Part shown: piece by piece, positions 41,141 to 51,026 of the stretch
How positions within the stretch are numbered: position 1 is the first letter of the stretch
Layout: every line of letters starts with the position of its first letter
Origin: Anaerolineales bacterium UBA6055
GTDB lineage: Bacteria > Chloroflexota > Anaerolineae > Aggregatilineales > Phototrophicaceae
DNA length: 64,000 nt
Direction of reading: 5' to 3'
NCBI GenBank assembly: GCA_002428985.1
Contig: DIYL01000057.1
Span: 62,001-126,000 of the forward strand
Translations under genes and position numbers: made by a program
The notes under the pieces: model-generated
The model's input: only the letters and a program-made list of their open reading frames with translations
Told to the model about the DNA's origin: nothing
Databases searched by the model: none

Positions 41141-42216
41141 CCAAATACAATGCCTAGGTCGCGCGCGATTGTCACCCAATAACTATCTGGATTGACAAAC
41201 TTCATTGCAATCGCATCTTTGATTGATACAGTAGTAATCTCTGTACCTTTGAGCGCGACCATATCACCCCATTTTTCTTCATGAATAAGATGAACGGCAG
41301 ACGCACCAAATCCTGTTGCAAGTAAACGATCTCGAGGAGTTGGTTGTCCACCACGTTGCACATGTCCCAATACAGTCACCCGTACTTCTGCATCATGGCA
41401 TTCTGCTAAGTGATTGCCGACAATGTAGCCAATACCACCCAGACGTTTATCCATTTCTCGGCTACCCATATTATAGTAAAGTTGTTTACCATCTACAGGT
41501 TTCGCCCCTTCCGCAACAACCACCAAACTATGTTGACGACCGTTTGCCCTGATTTGGGCAATTTTGTCACAAATCACGTGAACACTAAACGGGATCTCAG
41601 GGATCAAGATTGCATCGGCACCACCAGCAATCCCAGCAAATAATGCAATCCAACCGGAATCACGCCCCATTACCTCTAATACCATAACACGATGATGACT
41701 TTCAGCAGTTGTTTGTAATTTTTCCAGAGCTTCTGTCGCAGTTGTAATCGCGGTATTAAATCCAAAGGTAAAATCCGTGGCAGCAACATCATTATCGATA
41801 GTTTTTGGAACTCCAACAATCGGCGCTCCTAAATCTACTAATCGTTGACCGATGCTTAGCGTACCGTCACCGCCAGCTACAATTAATCCATCTAACCCCA
41901 AATCATTCATGCGATCTAACGCTTCATGCGAAACATCTGTATAGACCACCTTACCATCAGCTTGTTCTATAGGTCTTGCAAAGGGGTTACCACGGTTTGC
42001 CGCACCAAGGATTGTGCCGCCACGAGCGAGCAAATCATATACGTTACTCTCTGTCAATTCGATCGTAGGTTTACCGCCAATTAAACCATCAAAACCTTCA
42101 CGAATACCCACGACTTCCCAACCATACTGTTGTCGTGCTGTCAACACAGCAGCGCGAATAACAGCATTTAGTCCGGGCGCATCACCACCACCTGTTAAAA
42201 TACCAATTTTCTTCAT
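41137..42216 (-). CDS. pfkA: 6-phosphofructokinase
   Basis: Phosphorylates fructose 6-phosphate in glycolysis. The 359-residue protein has the motifs of the PfkA family: GGGDAPGLNAVIR (ATP/PPi phosphate loop), VAGGDGTLSIGQRL, the catalytic VPKTIDNDV, the substrate loop VMEVMGRDSGWIAL (Met/Gly/Arg), and EGAKPVDGKQLY. The Gly of GGDG suggests ATP, while the Lys of PKTIDND is usual in PPi-type and group III enzymes, so the phosphoryl donor is uncertain. It is longer than the ~320-residue bacterial type I enzyme. Confidence 0.93.
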   Translation of the reverse strand: MKKIGILTGGGDAPGLNAVIRAAVLTARQQYGWEVVGIREGFDGLIGGKPTIELTESNVYDLLARGGTILGAANRGNPFARPIEQADGKVVYTDVSHEALDRMNDLGLDGLIVAGGDGTLSIGQRLVDLGAPIVGVPKTIDNDVAATDFTFGFNTAITTATEALEKLQTTAESHHRVMVLEVMGRDSGWIALFAGIAGGADAILIPEIPFSVHVICDKIAQIRANGRQHSLVVVAEGAKPVDGKQLYYNMGSREMDKRLGGIGYIVGNHLAECHDAEVRVTVLGHVQRGGQPTPRDRLLATGFGASAVHLIHEEKWGDMVALKGTEITTVSIKDAIAMKFVNPDSYWVTIARDLGIVFG

Positions 42217-42233
42217 AATAATCTTTTACCTTC

Positions 42234-43100
42234 TTAACCGCTCGAATATAAAGCCCATGAGTTACGATCAGGCGTCAATCCAAAAATACCACCACGTGGA
42301 TCATTAATAAAAATTGCACCATCTTCGGCAACTTGCAACCTGACACTATAAGGTGTTTCAAACTGTTGTGTTGCCCACCCTATCCGCGTGCGAACAGTAG
42401 CATTATTACGCCACAATAACCCAAACCCCCGTACTGGCTCCCAGAGATTTGCTGGTTCATCAATATTATTATCGCGTGGCATTCCCTCTACAAAAAAATC
42501 ACGGTAAACTTCCCAACTTGGTAGGGTGTCATCGTTATACATCACATAAATTGCATCAGTCTGTCGTACCCAAACCATATAGCCGTTCTCGAATTGCTGA
42601 TATACACCTTGATCAGCTAACGCAGTATTTCTCGGACATGATTGCGGACGTGGCACAAGAAAAAACCACGTACTATCACAGACTTGATCGTTAGCTTGAA
42701 CAGCCTCACCCGTGACAGGGATAATTTGACTCGTTGGGAAAATTGCCTGTGTTGATGTTGATGTAACAGTTACAGTTGGTGTTTGTGATGGTGGAGGTGT
42801 CGCTGAAACAGTAGGCGTTTCCGATGGTGTTTTACTCGGTGGCAATGTTGGTGTGACCAAAACAAAATCAGCTGGGATAGTTTGTTCATTTAATGGTGAC
42901 ACAATTTCAGGTGTTATACCAAAAGGCGTTCCACCACTAAATGACGCAACTTGTGTTTGACCAGGTGTACTTGGTGGTAACGTTACATCACGCAATAACA
43001 AAGGAGCATCAGGGTTTTCAACCGTTTCTTGTGAACCAGTAGAACAAGCAGCAAGTACACTAACAAATATTAGTAGAAATAGAGGGCAGAATTTGCCCAT
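42234..43100 (-). CDS. Thr/Pro-tethered lipoprotein
   Basis: A 288-residue exported protein. ATG 43100 with GAAGGA upstream gives the signal peptide MGKFCPLFLLIFVSVLAACS, with the lipid-modified Cys at 19. A long Pro/Thr/Ser tether follows (SKTPSETPTVSATPPPSQ). A ~130-residue C-terminal domain has CDSTWFFLVPRPQSCPRNTA and YMVWVRQTDAIYVMYNDD, with several aromatic residues and two or three Cys. I see no known domain. It ends 17 bases before pfkA, downstream on the same strand, and could be in one transcript with it. Confidence 0.72.
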   Translation of the reverse strand: MGKFCPLFLLIFVSVLAACSTGSQETVENPDAPLLLRDVTLPPSTPGQTQVASFSGGTPFGITPEIVSPLNEQTIPADFVLVTPTLPPSKTPSETPTVSATPPPSQTPTVTVTSTSTQAIFPTSQIIPVTGEAVQANDQVCDSTWFFLVPRPQSCPRNTALADQGVYQQFENGYMVWVRQTDAIYVMYNDDTLPSWEVYRDFFVEGMPRDNNIDEPANLWEPVRGFGLLWRNNATVRTRIGWATQQFETPYSVRLQVAEDGAIFINDPRGGIFGLTPDRNSWALYSSG

Positions 43101-43292
43101 AAACAATCCTTCAACTTTAACTCTAGGGCTACAAATTGATTGTATGTGAACATCGTTTTTGTGCAATCGCCAAATTATCTATCGGTAATTTGCCCTATGT
43201 CTTGTATACTTTGTATAATACATATAGAAATTTCCAAGTAAAGTGAACAATTTAGTGTAATCTAACAAAGATATGGTATTGGGTCTAGTCAA

Positions 43293-43628
43293 ATGGCAAA
43301 CAGAAAATCAGCAAAAGAACTTCGTGCCGAGCGTATTACATGGTTTGCACTGGTGGCGATATTTGTAGTCTCAAGCATCATACCAGAAGATACCGTCATT
43401 CCAAATGCACTTACACCAATGGCTGCAGGTATTGTCCTTATCATTTCAGGCATTTATCAATATGCGCAAAAATGGCGAGTACACTTCGTCACATGGATTG
43501 CAGGCACATTGATGCTTGTTATGGCAGGTTACAATATCGTCAATCGCCCTGATTTAGATTTATCGTTTGCTGTCATTATTCTTGTAGCGATTGTCATTGC
43601 GATGGGTATTTTCACCAACGAAACATAA
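43293..43628 (+). CDS. Small three-helix membrane protein
   Basis: A 111-residue protein with a short polar start (MANRKSAKELRAERIT) and three hydrophobic helices: WFALVAIFVVSSIIP, AGIVLIISGIYQYA, and AVIILVAIVIAMGIF. No known family. The ~190 bases ahead hold a TATAAT (43214-43219) but no clear -35. It lies 45 bases upstream of the PucR gene on the same strand. Confidence 0.55.
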   Translation: MANRKSAKELRAERITWFALVAIFVVSSIIPEDTVIPNALTPMAAGIVLIISGIYQYAQKWRVHFVTWIAGTLMLVMAGYNIVNRPDLDLSFAVIILVAIVIAMGIFTNET

Positions 43629-43673
43629 ACTAATTTAATAAGAAGTTAATTAACCCTGATTGTGGACACTGTT

Positions 43674-45320
43674 ATGACTGATACAAAAGCAAAAGACATT
43701 ACCGTCGAAGAAATCCGAAAACTTGCACTACCCCTGAGTACACATATCATCTCAGGAGAAGGTCTACTTGACCGTGAAGTCACATGGACAACCGTAATAC
43801 ATCCTGAAGACGATATTCACTCAAAATCCGTTCAACCGGGTGAACTTATTCTCATTGCACCTATTAGCAATCCGAACAAAGCCCTTAGCGATTCCGAACT
43901 CATTCACTGGACTGCGAAAGTCGGTGCAGCCGCAATGGTGTTTAGTAACTCAGTTAGCCCAACAGCACTTGCCGAAGCTAAATCATATAATTTACCCATT
44001 ATGACGCTAGCCAATGATATTCGAATTCGTGATGTTGAAAAAACTATTATTAGTCTACTCGTCAATCGTAAAGGGCAAATGGAGCGAAGAGGTACACAAA
44101 TATATCGTCAACTCACTCAAATTTCCTCGCGTAATGAAGGTATGGATGACCTAATAGGAGCGATGGCTCGGCTTACAAACAAGGCTGTCATCGTTCAAGA
44201 TAAGCGGCTTCATCCAATATCACATAAACTACAACCGCAGTTTGTTGGGATTTGGGATGATGTGGAATTCTTCCTCAAAAAACAAGATAACTTGCCAGTT
44301 GAACTGCATGACCGTCATCGGGTTGTAGAAGTCAATCCACCTGTTTTAATGCAAGCGTTACCTATTTCTGGAATGGCTCGGCTAGTTGCCCCGATTATTA
44401 CCAAGAATATTGGGCGTGGTTATCTATCAATTATCGGACATGAAGGTGACCTTGATGAAATTGATCAGCTTGTCTGTGAGCATGGAGCAGCGGCATGTGC
44501 GTTAGAAATGGCAAAGCAAAAAGCAGTTAATGAGACTGAAAAACGTCTCCGTGGCACATTTTTAGATCGTCTATTACTCGGTGATGTCAGCCAACAAGAA
44601 GCAATTCGACAAGGTGAGCGATTTAACCATGACATGACACATACGCATCTCGCTTGTGTTTTATCATGGCGCGGTGAAAATCAACCGTCATTACGTCGTC
44701 TAGAAACAATGGTGAACACCATAATCAACAACCAACGTTCTAATGCCCTCGTCTGGATACGCGAAAAAGAACGCGAAGTTGTCGTATTCCATGCTACAGA
44801 TTTTGAAAATCCGATTGATAACAGTATGGAGCTGGCTCTTTTCTTCAGTAAGGAAATCAATCGTCAGTATCCGCATAATCGTGTCGCCATTGGTCTAGGG
44901 CAAGTTGCCCGTGATATTAACGCCTGGCGTTCGAGTTATCGAGATGCAGTGCAGGCGATGGAACTAGCCGAACGCCTACAAACGGACACACCACTCTACA
45001 TCGGCGATTTAGGTGTCTATCAACTAATTTTAAGTTTATCCGACCGTGAAAAACTAAGCGATTTTTGTGAACGAACACTCGGCACATTGACAGATTATGA
45101 TATGCGACAAAATGCAGACCTCATAAAAACTCTTGAGGCATTCTTCAATTGTCATGGCAACCTTTCACAGACAGCAGAGGCATTAATTGTCCATCGAAAT
45201 ACATTGCTATACCGGATGAATCGAATCAATGAAATTGCAGGAATAGACCTTAATCGTCCAGAAACCAGACTAGCATTACATTTGGCATTAACGATCCGAC
45301 GGTTGTTGACATTAAGTTAG
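43674..45320 (+). CDS. PucR-family transcriptional regulator
   Basis: A 548-residue regulator. The N-terminal PucR sensor domain (1-~120) contains LALPLSTHIISGEGLLDREV and PGELILIAP. A GGDEF-like middle section follows. The C-terminal PucR HTH (~490-548) contains LEAFFNCHGNLSQTAEALIV and RNTLLYRMNRINEI. The ligand of PucR-like regulators varies (purines, amino acids and others). ATG 43674 is favoured over an upstream GTG 43662. It lies upstream of the glutamate synthase gene on the same strand, and a second PucR (51023-52684) lies downstream, facing it. Confidence 0.9.
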   Translation: MTDTKAKDITVEEIRKLALPLSTHIISGEGLLDREVTWTTVIHPEDDIHSKSVQPGELILIAPISNPNKALSDSELIHWTAKVGAAAMVFSNSVSPTALAEAKSYNLPIMTLANDIRIRDVEKTIISLLVNRKGQMERRGTQIYRQLTQISSRNEGMDDLIGAMARLTNKAVIVQDKRLHPISHKLQPQFVGIWDDVEFFLKKQDNLPVELHDRHRVVEVNPPVLMQALPISGMARLVAPIITKNIGRGYLSIIGHEGDLDEIDQLVCEHGAAACALEMAKQKAVNETEKRLRGTFLDRLLLGDVSQQEAIRQGERFNHDMTHTHLACVLSWRGENQPSLRRLETMVNTIINNQRSNALVWIREKEREVVVFHATDFENPIDNSMELALFFSKEINRQYPHNRVAIGLGQVARDINAWRSSYRDAVQAMELAERLQTDTPLYIGDLGVYQLILSLSDREKLSDFCERTLGTLTDYDMRQNADLIKTLEAFFNCHGNLSQTAEALIVHRNTLLYRMNRINEIAGIDLNRPETRLALHLALTIRRLLTLS

Positions 45321-45616
45321 ACTCGGTTCGATGAAATAATTACATTAGCAATTATGTTGCCATTCTATAAGCTATTTTAAGCTATAAACCACAGAGCTTA
45401 TGGGACTTAGCGTCTAAAATTATGCAATTTGCACAAGCTGTAAGCCAGAATAATCATAAAAATTCAAAGTGTTTGTGATTGTGTGATTCGTTACAATATA
45501 GATTAGGCTGTTCATTATATAAAATCACCCTTAAACTATATGCATTTTATACTATGAAACGTTTAACCCCAATTTCAGAAAATACCTAGTAGAGTTTACT
45601 GTTATCAGAGAGGAGG

Positions 45617-48600
45617 ATGACTTTGGATAATACAGAGTTTTCATCACAATATGATTCTTTTGAAGACCTCCATATCATAGACAAAGATCACCGTGATGCT
45701 TGTGCCCTTATTTGCTCGGTTCGTAAAGGTGGTCAAGCAACACATGGTAATGTAAAGCGAACAATTGAAGCCCTTACACGCATGGGGCATCGCACAGGTT
45801 ATATCAACGGCGAAGGTGATGGTGTCGGTGTATTAACAGACATCCCCCGCCAACTATGGACAAAATGGTTAGCGCAAGCGGGTCTACGTTCATCATTGGC
45901 GACCAATCGTAATTTCTGGGTCGCACATCTGATGATCCCATCAGACGATCGTAACCGTGCACAAAATATTGTTGATCAGATTTGTCGTCAAATTAGTGAA
46001 GCAGGTCTTCATATTTTGCTTGACCGTGGCGGACAAGTAAATCGCCAAGTACTTGGTCCTAACGCAGAAAAAAATGAGCCTGTATTCTGGCAAATTGCTG
46101 GCATCAACGGACAAGTCGCAGAAGACAAGTTAGATTCAAAATTATTTGAGCTACAAGTCCAAATCGAACGAGAACTCGGTGTCCACTTCCCATCTTTTTC
46201 ATCACATAGTGTTGTATATAAAGTCCAAGGGACAATCGAGATACTTAGACGCTATTACCCCGAGCTCAGAGATCCCGATTACGCTTCTACAATCACAATG
46301 GGACACGCTCGTTATAGCACCAATACCAACCCAATTTTCGAACGGGCTCAACCTTTTAGTGTCATCGGACATAATGGTGAATTTAATACTATCTCACGCT
46401 TCCGACTCGAATCGGAAATGTTGGGTATACCAATGGTTGAAAACGGTTCAGATTCACAAGATGTTGATCGGACAGTATACGGATTATGCATGCAACATGA
46501 TCTTGATTTGATTGAAGCGATGGAACATGTTTTCCCACCGTTCGAACATGATCTGATTCAAAACGCACCAGAAATTCAACAAATGTATGCTGAAGTTCGC
46601 CAAGCATTTGGACCGTTCGCTCAAGGTCCAGCAGCTGTCGCAGCACGCCTTGGCAATTATGCCGTATTTAGTGTTGATGCTTTGGGTCTGCGCCCCTTGT
46701 GGTTTGGTGAAACGGAAAAAGAATACTTCGTTTCATCTGAGCGTGGTGTGTATCCGCTTGATTCAATGTCAATGAGCCCTAAGCCAATGGCTCCGGGTGA
46801 GAAAATTGCCCTACAGATTAAAGCTGGCCATTCGATTGAAGTAATGGACTACCCTGCTATCCAACGTCACGTGTATAACAAGTATCGTGATCGTCAACCC
46901 TACAGCCCGACAACATCAAGCATCTGGCAACAAAAATCCGACCCAGTAGTCGATCCAGATCTACCGACTTACCCGACAGGTTATAACAATACTGATGGTA
47001 CACAACTACAACCAGAAGCCGCACCAGTTGCAGTTCTTGAAAAAGCACCAGCCCCAATACGTACAGCAACAAAATTACCATGGTCTCATGATCAAATCGC
47101 AGTTAATGCAGCTGTCATGTCTGGGTTCGGGTGGGAACGGTATCATGTAGAAATCGTCAACACAATCGCATCAAACGGTAAAGAACTCATTGGTTCACTA
47201 GGGTGGGATGGTCCACTCGCAGCATTGAGCAATACACGTGTCAACATTGCAGATTACTTTAAAGAAACGATCGCTGTTGTAACCAATCCAGCAATTGACC
47301 GTGAACGAGAACAATCACAGTTTTCGTCACAAGTATTAGTTGGAACACGTCCGGAAGTTGCAACGGGACGTGGTGAAAATGGTACGCTTATTCGCCTTGA
47401 AATACCTCTACTCGTTGAATCTGTACCTGAATTTGAAGATGATGAAACTATCCGCGAAGTTGCTTCTCGCTTTGGTACAATGATGATTGAAGATCTCGCC
47501 GAGGTATTTGAAGGTAAAACAGCATACTTATCAATGGGGTGTGCCCCCGATCTTACAGTAGATCAAGCTATAGAATCATTACAACAACAGTCAATTGAAG
47601 CTGTCCTACGTGGAGCGCAATGTATCATTCTAGATGATACCGAAGTTGCTCGTGGTAAAGAATTATATCTCGACCCAATTATGGCAGTCGCAGCAGTCGA
47701 TAAAGCCTTACGTCAAGCTGACTTCTCACCTAACTTACGTCGTCAAACAGGTATCATCATTCGTTCAGGCGCATTACGCGACTTGCACGACCTAGCATTA
47801 TGCATTAGTTTTGGTGCAAGTGCAGTTCTGCCATATGCAATGTATGCAGTAGGTTTAGGAACGGCACCACGCGGTACACGCACCGAGCTCACCAGCGAAT
47901 ATGTAGAAACCCGCTTAAGTAATACAGTTAAAGCGATCCAAGTCGGCTTACAAAAAATCACTTCCACAATTGGCTGTCATGAACTACGTGGTTATGGTCA
48001 TAGTTTTAGCTCAATTGGTTTGTCTAAGACAGTCGCTACCCTTCTCGGCACACCTAATTACTTCGGTTCAACAGGGCGTGGTTTGACGTGGACATCACTA
48101 TACAACGATGCAGAAGAACGTGCACAAGAATTCCGTGGAGAAGTTCGTGCACGATTGAAAAATCCAGATCGTTTTGCACCAAAGATGTGGAAAAAAGCAG
48201 AAGCTGTTGCACATGGCGAACTTTCTATGGAAGAATATACTGAAACCCTCATTGGGCTTGAGGATAAAATTCCTGCATCACTTCGTCACATTGTCAGCCT
48301 TCAAGAAAGTCAAAATCCGGTCAAGCCAGAAGATATAGATATTAGCATCAAAGGCTATGATATGCCTGTTCTAATCAGTGCGATGTCATTTGGTTCACAA
48401 GGTGAACTCGCATATCGATCTTATGCCGAGGCAGCTCATAAACTTAACATCATCTGTATGAACGGCGAAGGTGGCGAAATTCACGACCTCCTAGGCAAAA
48501 ATCCACGTAATCGTGGTCAACAAGTCGCATCAGGACGTTTCGGCGTTAATATCGCCTTTTTGAACTCCTCCGATTATATTGAAATTAAAATTGGACAGGG

Positions 48601-50326
48601 TGCAAAACCCGGTGAAGGTGGACACCTACCAGGATTCAAAGTAACAGAACAAATTGCTGCTGTTCGTAGCACAACACCCGGTGTAGGTCTCATCTCACCA
48701 AGTAACAATCATGATCTCTACTCTATTGAAGATCTTGCCCAACTCATTGATGAGCTGAAAACGGCAAATCCAAACGGCAAAGTCTCGGTCAAATTACCAG
48801 TCGTACCGGGTATTGGTATCATTGCCGTTGGTGTTGCAAAAGCTGGCGCAGATATTATCACGATCACAGGCTACACAGGTGGTACAGGTGCCGCACGTGC
48901 GCACGCATTACGCCATGTAGGTTTACCCGCAGAAATTGGTGTCTGGTTGTCACATCGTCATCTCATTGAGAGTGGCTTACGTGATGAAGTCGAGCTCTGG
49001 GTTGATGGTGGTATGAAGAGTGGACGCGATGTCATCAAAATGCTGTGCCTCGGGGCAAACCGTGTTGGGTTTGGTTCACTAGCGATGATTGCAGTAGGTT
49101 GTACAATTTGTCGTGGCTGTCACGAAGGTACATGTCATGTCGGTATTACAACACATGTCAAGACAGTCGAAGAAGCTGAAAAACGCAACTTCAAAGCCTT
49201 CCGTCCATTTGAAGAACGTGGCTCTGCCGATAGCATCGTACTGATGTTTAATGCTCTCGCTGATGACATCCGTAAATGGGCAGCTTATATGGGTGTGACC
49301 AACCTACAAGATATTGTTGGACGTGCCGATCTGTTGCATCAAGCAAGTCATCATGATCGCGTCGATCTCTCGACATTATTGCGTCCAGTACCACATGCAC
49401 AGAAACCAATTGCTCAACCCGGCGGCCGCCGAATTACCCGTCCACGCAACACAGTTAGTAAGCAAATTACGGACATCGTATCAGAATATGTCAAAAAAGG
49501 TGAATTTGAACTCACCTATGACGACGAACAAGTTATGGCAATGGACCGCGCATTAGGTACACACCTTTCCGGCGCAATTCAACGTGGCGATGTGCCCAAT
49601 ACAGACCGCTTACGTGCAATAAATTTGAGTTTCAGTAACTCTGCAATTCCCGGTAATGGTCTAGGAGCATTCCTTGATGAGCCCGTCAACATCCTCGTTG
49701 AAGGTGGTGCACAAGATGGCGTTGCAAAATGTGCAAAAGGAAGCCGTGTGTCCGTTCTAAAAGGGCTTAACCACAATGGTCGCCGTTTAGATGGTTCGGT
49801 CGGTAAGAGTTTCGCATATGGTGCGCAAGGTGGTTTATTCATCGTACAGGGCAATGCTGATACCCGTGCTTGCATCCGTATGAGTGGTGCAGATGTAGTC
49901 TTTGGTGGAACAATTCGTGAACCACTTCAAGATCACCTTGGTGGTCTCGGTGCCAGAGCAAATCTGAAAGGCTACGCGTTCGAATATATGACTTCTGGAC
50001 GCGCACTGGTTCTAGGTGATCCCGGCCCGTGGATTTGTGCTGGTATGACAGGTGGTGTTGTTTACCAGCGTATCCAACCTGAAATGAATCTTACTGTCGA
50101 TGCAGTTCGTCAACGTATCGCACCGGGTTCAGTCGTTGAAATTCAACCATTAGATGACGAGGGGCATTCAGATGTACGCGAGTTGCTCAATGCATACATC
50201 CGTACACTCGAAGAAAACAATCAATCAGATGCAGCAGAACCACTCTACATTCTGCTAAAACGTCCGGGTGATAATTTCGTAAAAATTGCGCCTCCTTTAC
50301 CACACCAAATCGTCAACGAAAGCTAA
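45617..50326 (+). CDS. gltB: Glutamate synthase large subunit (GltB-like)
   Basis: Makes two glutamates from glutamine and 2-oxoglutarate, with reducing power from a small subunit or ferredoxin. The 1569-residue protein has, in order, a short propeptide and catalytic Cys29 (RDACALICSV) with an N-terminal glutaminase domain to ~420. A low-complexity linker lies at ~430-490. The central and FMN synthase domains contain LISAMSFGSQGELAYRSYAE and GAKPGEGGHLPGFKVT. The [3Fe-4S] cysteines are in CTICRGCHEGTCHVG (~1160). A C-terminal GXGXG domain follows (VEGGAQDGVAKCAKGSRVSV). AGGAGG directly abuts ATG 45617, so TTG 45623 with better spacing may be the real start. No gltD is next to it. A terminator follows. 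Confidence 0.93.
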   Translation: MTLDNTEFSSQYDSFEDLHIIDKDHRDACALICSVRKGGQATHGNVKRTIEALTRMGHRTGYINGEGDGVGVLTDIPRQLWTKWLAQAGLRSSLATNRNFWVAHLMIPSDDRNRAQNIVDQICRQISEAGLHILLDRGGQVNRQVLGPNAEKNEPVFWQIAGINGQVAEDKLDSKLFELQVQIERELGVHFPSFSSHSVVYKVQGTIEILRRYYPELRDPDYASTITMGHARYSTNTNPIFERAQPFSVIGHNGEFNTISRFRLESEMLGIPMVENGSDSQDVDRTVYGLCMQHDLDLIEAMEHVFPPFEHDLIQNAPEIQQMYAEVRQAFGPFAQGPAAVAARLGNYAVFSVDALGLRPLWFGETEKEYFVSSERGVYPLDSMSMSPKPMAPGEKIALQIKAGHSIEVMDYPAIQRHVYNKYRDRQPYSPTTSSIWQQKSDPVVDPDLPTYPTGYNNTDGTQLQPEAAPVAVLEKAPAPIRTATKLPWSHDQIAVNAAVMSGFGWERYHVEIVNTIASNGKELIGSLGWDGPLAALSNTRVNIADYFKETIAVVTNPAIDREREQSQFSSQVLVGTRPEVATGRGENGTLIRLEIPLLVESVPEFEDDETIREVASRFGTMMIEDLAEVFEGKTAYLSMGCAPDLTVDQAIESLQQQSIEAVLRGAQCIILDDTEVARGKELYLDPIMAVAAVDKALRQADFSPNLRRQTGIIIRSGALRDLHDLALCISFGASAVLPYAMYAVGLGTAPRGTRTELTSEYVETRLSNTVKAIQVGLQKITSTIGCHELRGYGHSFSSIGLSKTVATLLGTPNYFGSTGRGLTWTSLYNDAEERAQEFRGEVRARLKNPDRFAPKMWKKAEAVAHGELSMEEYTETLIGLEDKIPASLRHIVSLQESQNPVKPEDIDISIKGYDMPVLISAMSFGSQGELAYRSYAEAAHKLNIICMNGEGGEIHDLLGKNPRNRGQQVASGRFGVNIAFLNSSDYIEIKIGQGAKPGEGGHLPGFKVTEQIAAVRSTTPGVGLISPSNNHDLYSIEDLAQLIDELKTANPNGKVSVKLPVVPGIGIIAVGVAKAGADIITITGYTGGTGAARAHALRHVGLPAEIGVWLSHRHLIESGLRDEVELWVDGGMKSGRDVIKMLCLGANRVGFGSLAMIAVGCTICRGCHEGTCHVGITTHVKTVEEAEKRNFKAFRPFEERGSADSIVLMFNALADDIRKWAAYMGVTNLQDIVGRADLLHQASHHDRVDLSTLLRPVPHAQKPIAQPGGRRITRPRNTVSKQITDIVSEYVKKGEFELTYDDEQVMAMDRALGTHLSGAIQRGDVPNTDRLRAINLSFSNSAIPGNGLGAFLDEPVNILVEGGAQDGVAKCAKGSRVSVLKGLNHNGRRLDGSVGKSFAYGAQGGLFIVQGNADTRACIRMSGADVVFGGTIREPLQDHLGGLGARANLKGYAFEYMTSGRALVLGDPGPWICAGMTGGVVYQRIQPEMNLTVDAVRQRIAPGSVVEIQPLDDEGHSDVRELLNAYIRTLEENNQSDAAEPLYILLKRPGDNFVKIAPPLPHQIVNES

Positions 50327-50334
50327 ATTCTTTC

Positions 50335-50366
50335 AAAACCGTCAGCATTTGTTGGCGGTTTTTTAA
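50335..50366 (+). terminator. Terminator after gltB
   Basis: AAAACCGTCA (50335-50344) pairs with TGGCGGTTTT (50353-50362), one G.T, then TTTT. It lies just after the gltB stop. Confidence 0.8.
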
Positions 50367-50426
50367 ACCTTCAAAACAGAACATTTTTTCTATATTATAC
50401 AGTAAAGTTAGGTGTTGGAGATTCTC

Positions 50427-51026
50427 ATGATTGAAGTTGTTCGAAAATTGGACGTCGTCACACAAAATCAAATTCTATCGGAGTGCAGAGAAATCGTCAC
50501 CAAAGCCCCTCTCTTCCAGAAGACAATGCCTACAGGTGCAAAGTTCAAATATCTATGCACCTCAGCAGGAGATTATGGCTGGCTCAGTGATCGCAAAGGA
50601 TATCGTTATGAAAAACTGCACCCTACAACACAATCTCACTTTCCACCGATTCCAGACATAATAAGACGAATTTCGATTGAAGTTGCAGAGCAGGTTGGCA
50701 TGACAATTGAACCGCAAAGTACATTAATCAATTGGTACGACGAAGATAGCACGCTTGGTTTGCACCAGGATAAGACAGAAGAAAGCCTCGCACCTGTTAT
50801 TAGCTTTAGCCTAGGAGACGATTGCATATTTATAATTGGTGGACTCAAACGTAATGGTAAAAAACGCACCATCACGTTAAAGTCCGGTGATATTTTAATT
50901 ATGGGTGCTGAGCATCGACTCGTATTTCATGGTGTGAAAAAAATAATTCCGAATACAGCCCCTTCAAGTCTCGACATTAAACAAACTGGACGTATCAATA
51001 TCACCGTCCGACAAGTCTACGATTAA
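50427..51026 (+). CDS. alkB: AlkB-like 2-oxoglutarate/Fe(II) dioxygenase
   Basis: Oxidative demethylase that removes alkyl groups from bases in DNA or RNA. The 199-residue protein has the iron triad H113 and D115 (LHQDKTE) and H168 (VFHGV). R189 (GRINITVRQ) binds 2-oxoglutarate and R195 is also conserved, as in E. coli AlkB. STLINWYDEDSTLGLHQD is the usual N-W/Y-Y core. GGAG lies 8 bases before ATG 50427; an upstream TTG is rejected. Its stop overlaps the convergent PucR gene by four bases. Substrate (DNA or tRNA) is not known. Confidence 0.93.
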   Translation: MIEVVRKLDVVTQNQILSECREIVTKAPLFQKTMPTGAKFKYLCTSAGDYGWLSDRKGYRYEKLHPTTQSHFPPIPDIIRRISIEVAEQVGMTIEPQSTLINWYDEDSTLGLHQDKTEESLAPVISFSLGDDCIFIIGGLKRNGKKRTITLKSGDILIMGAEHRLVFHGVKKIIPNTAPSSLDIKQTGRINITVRQVYD

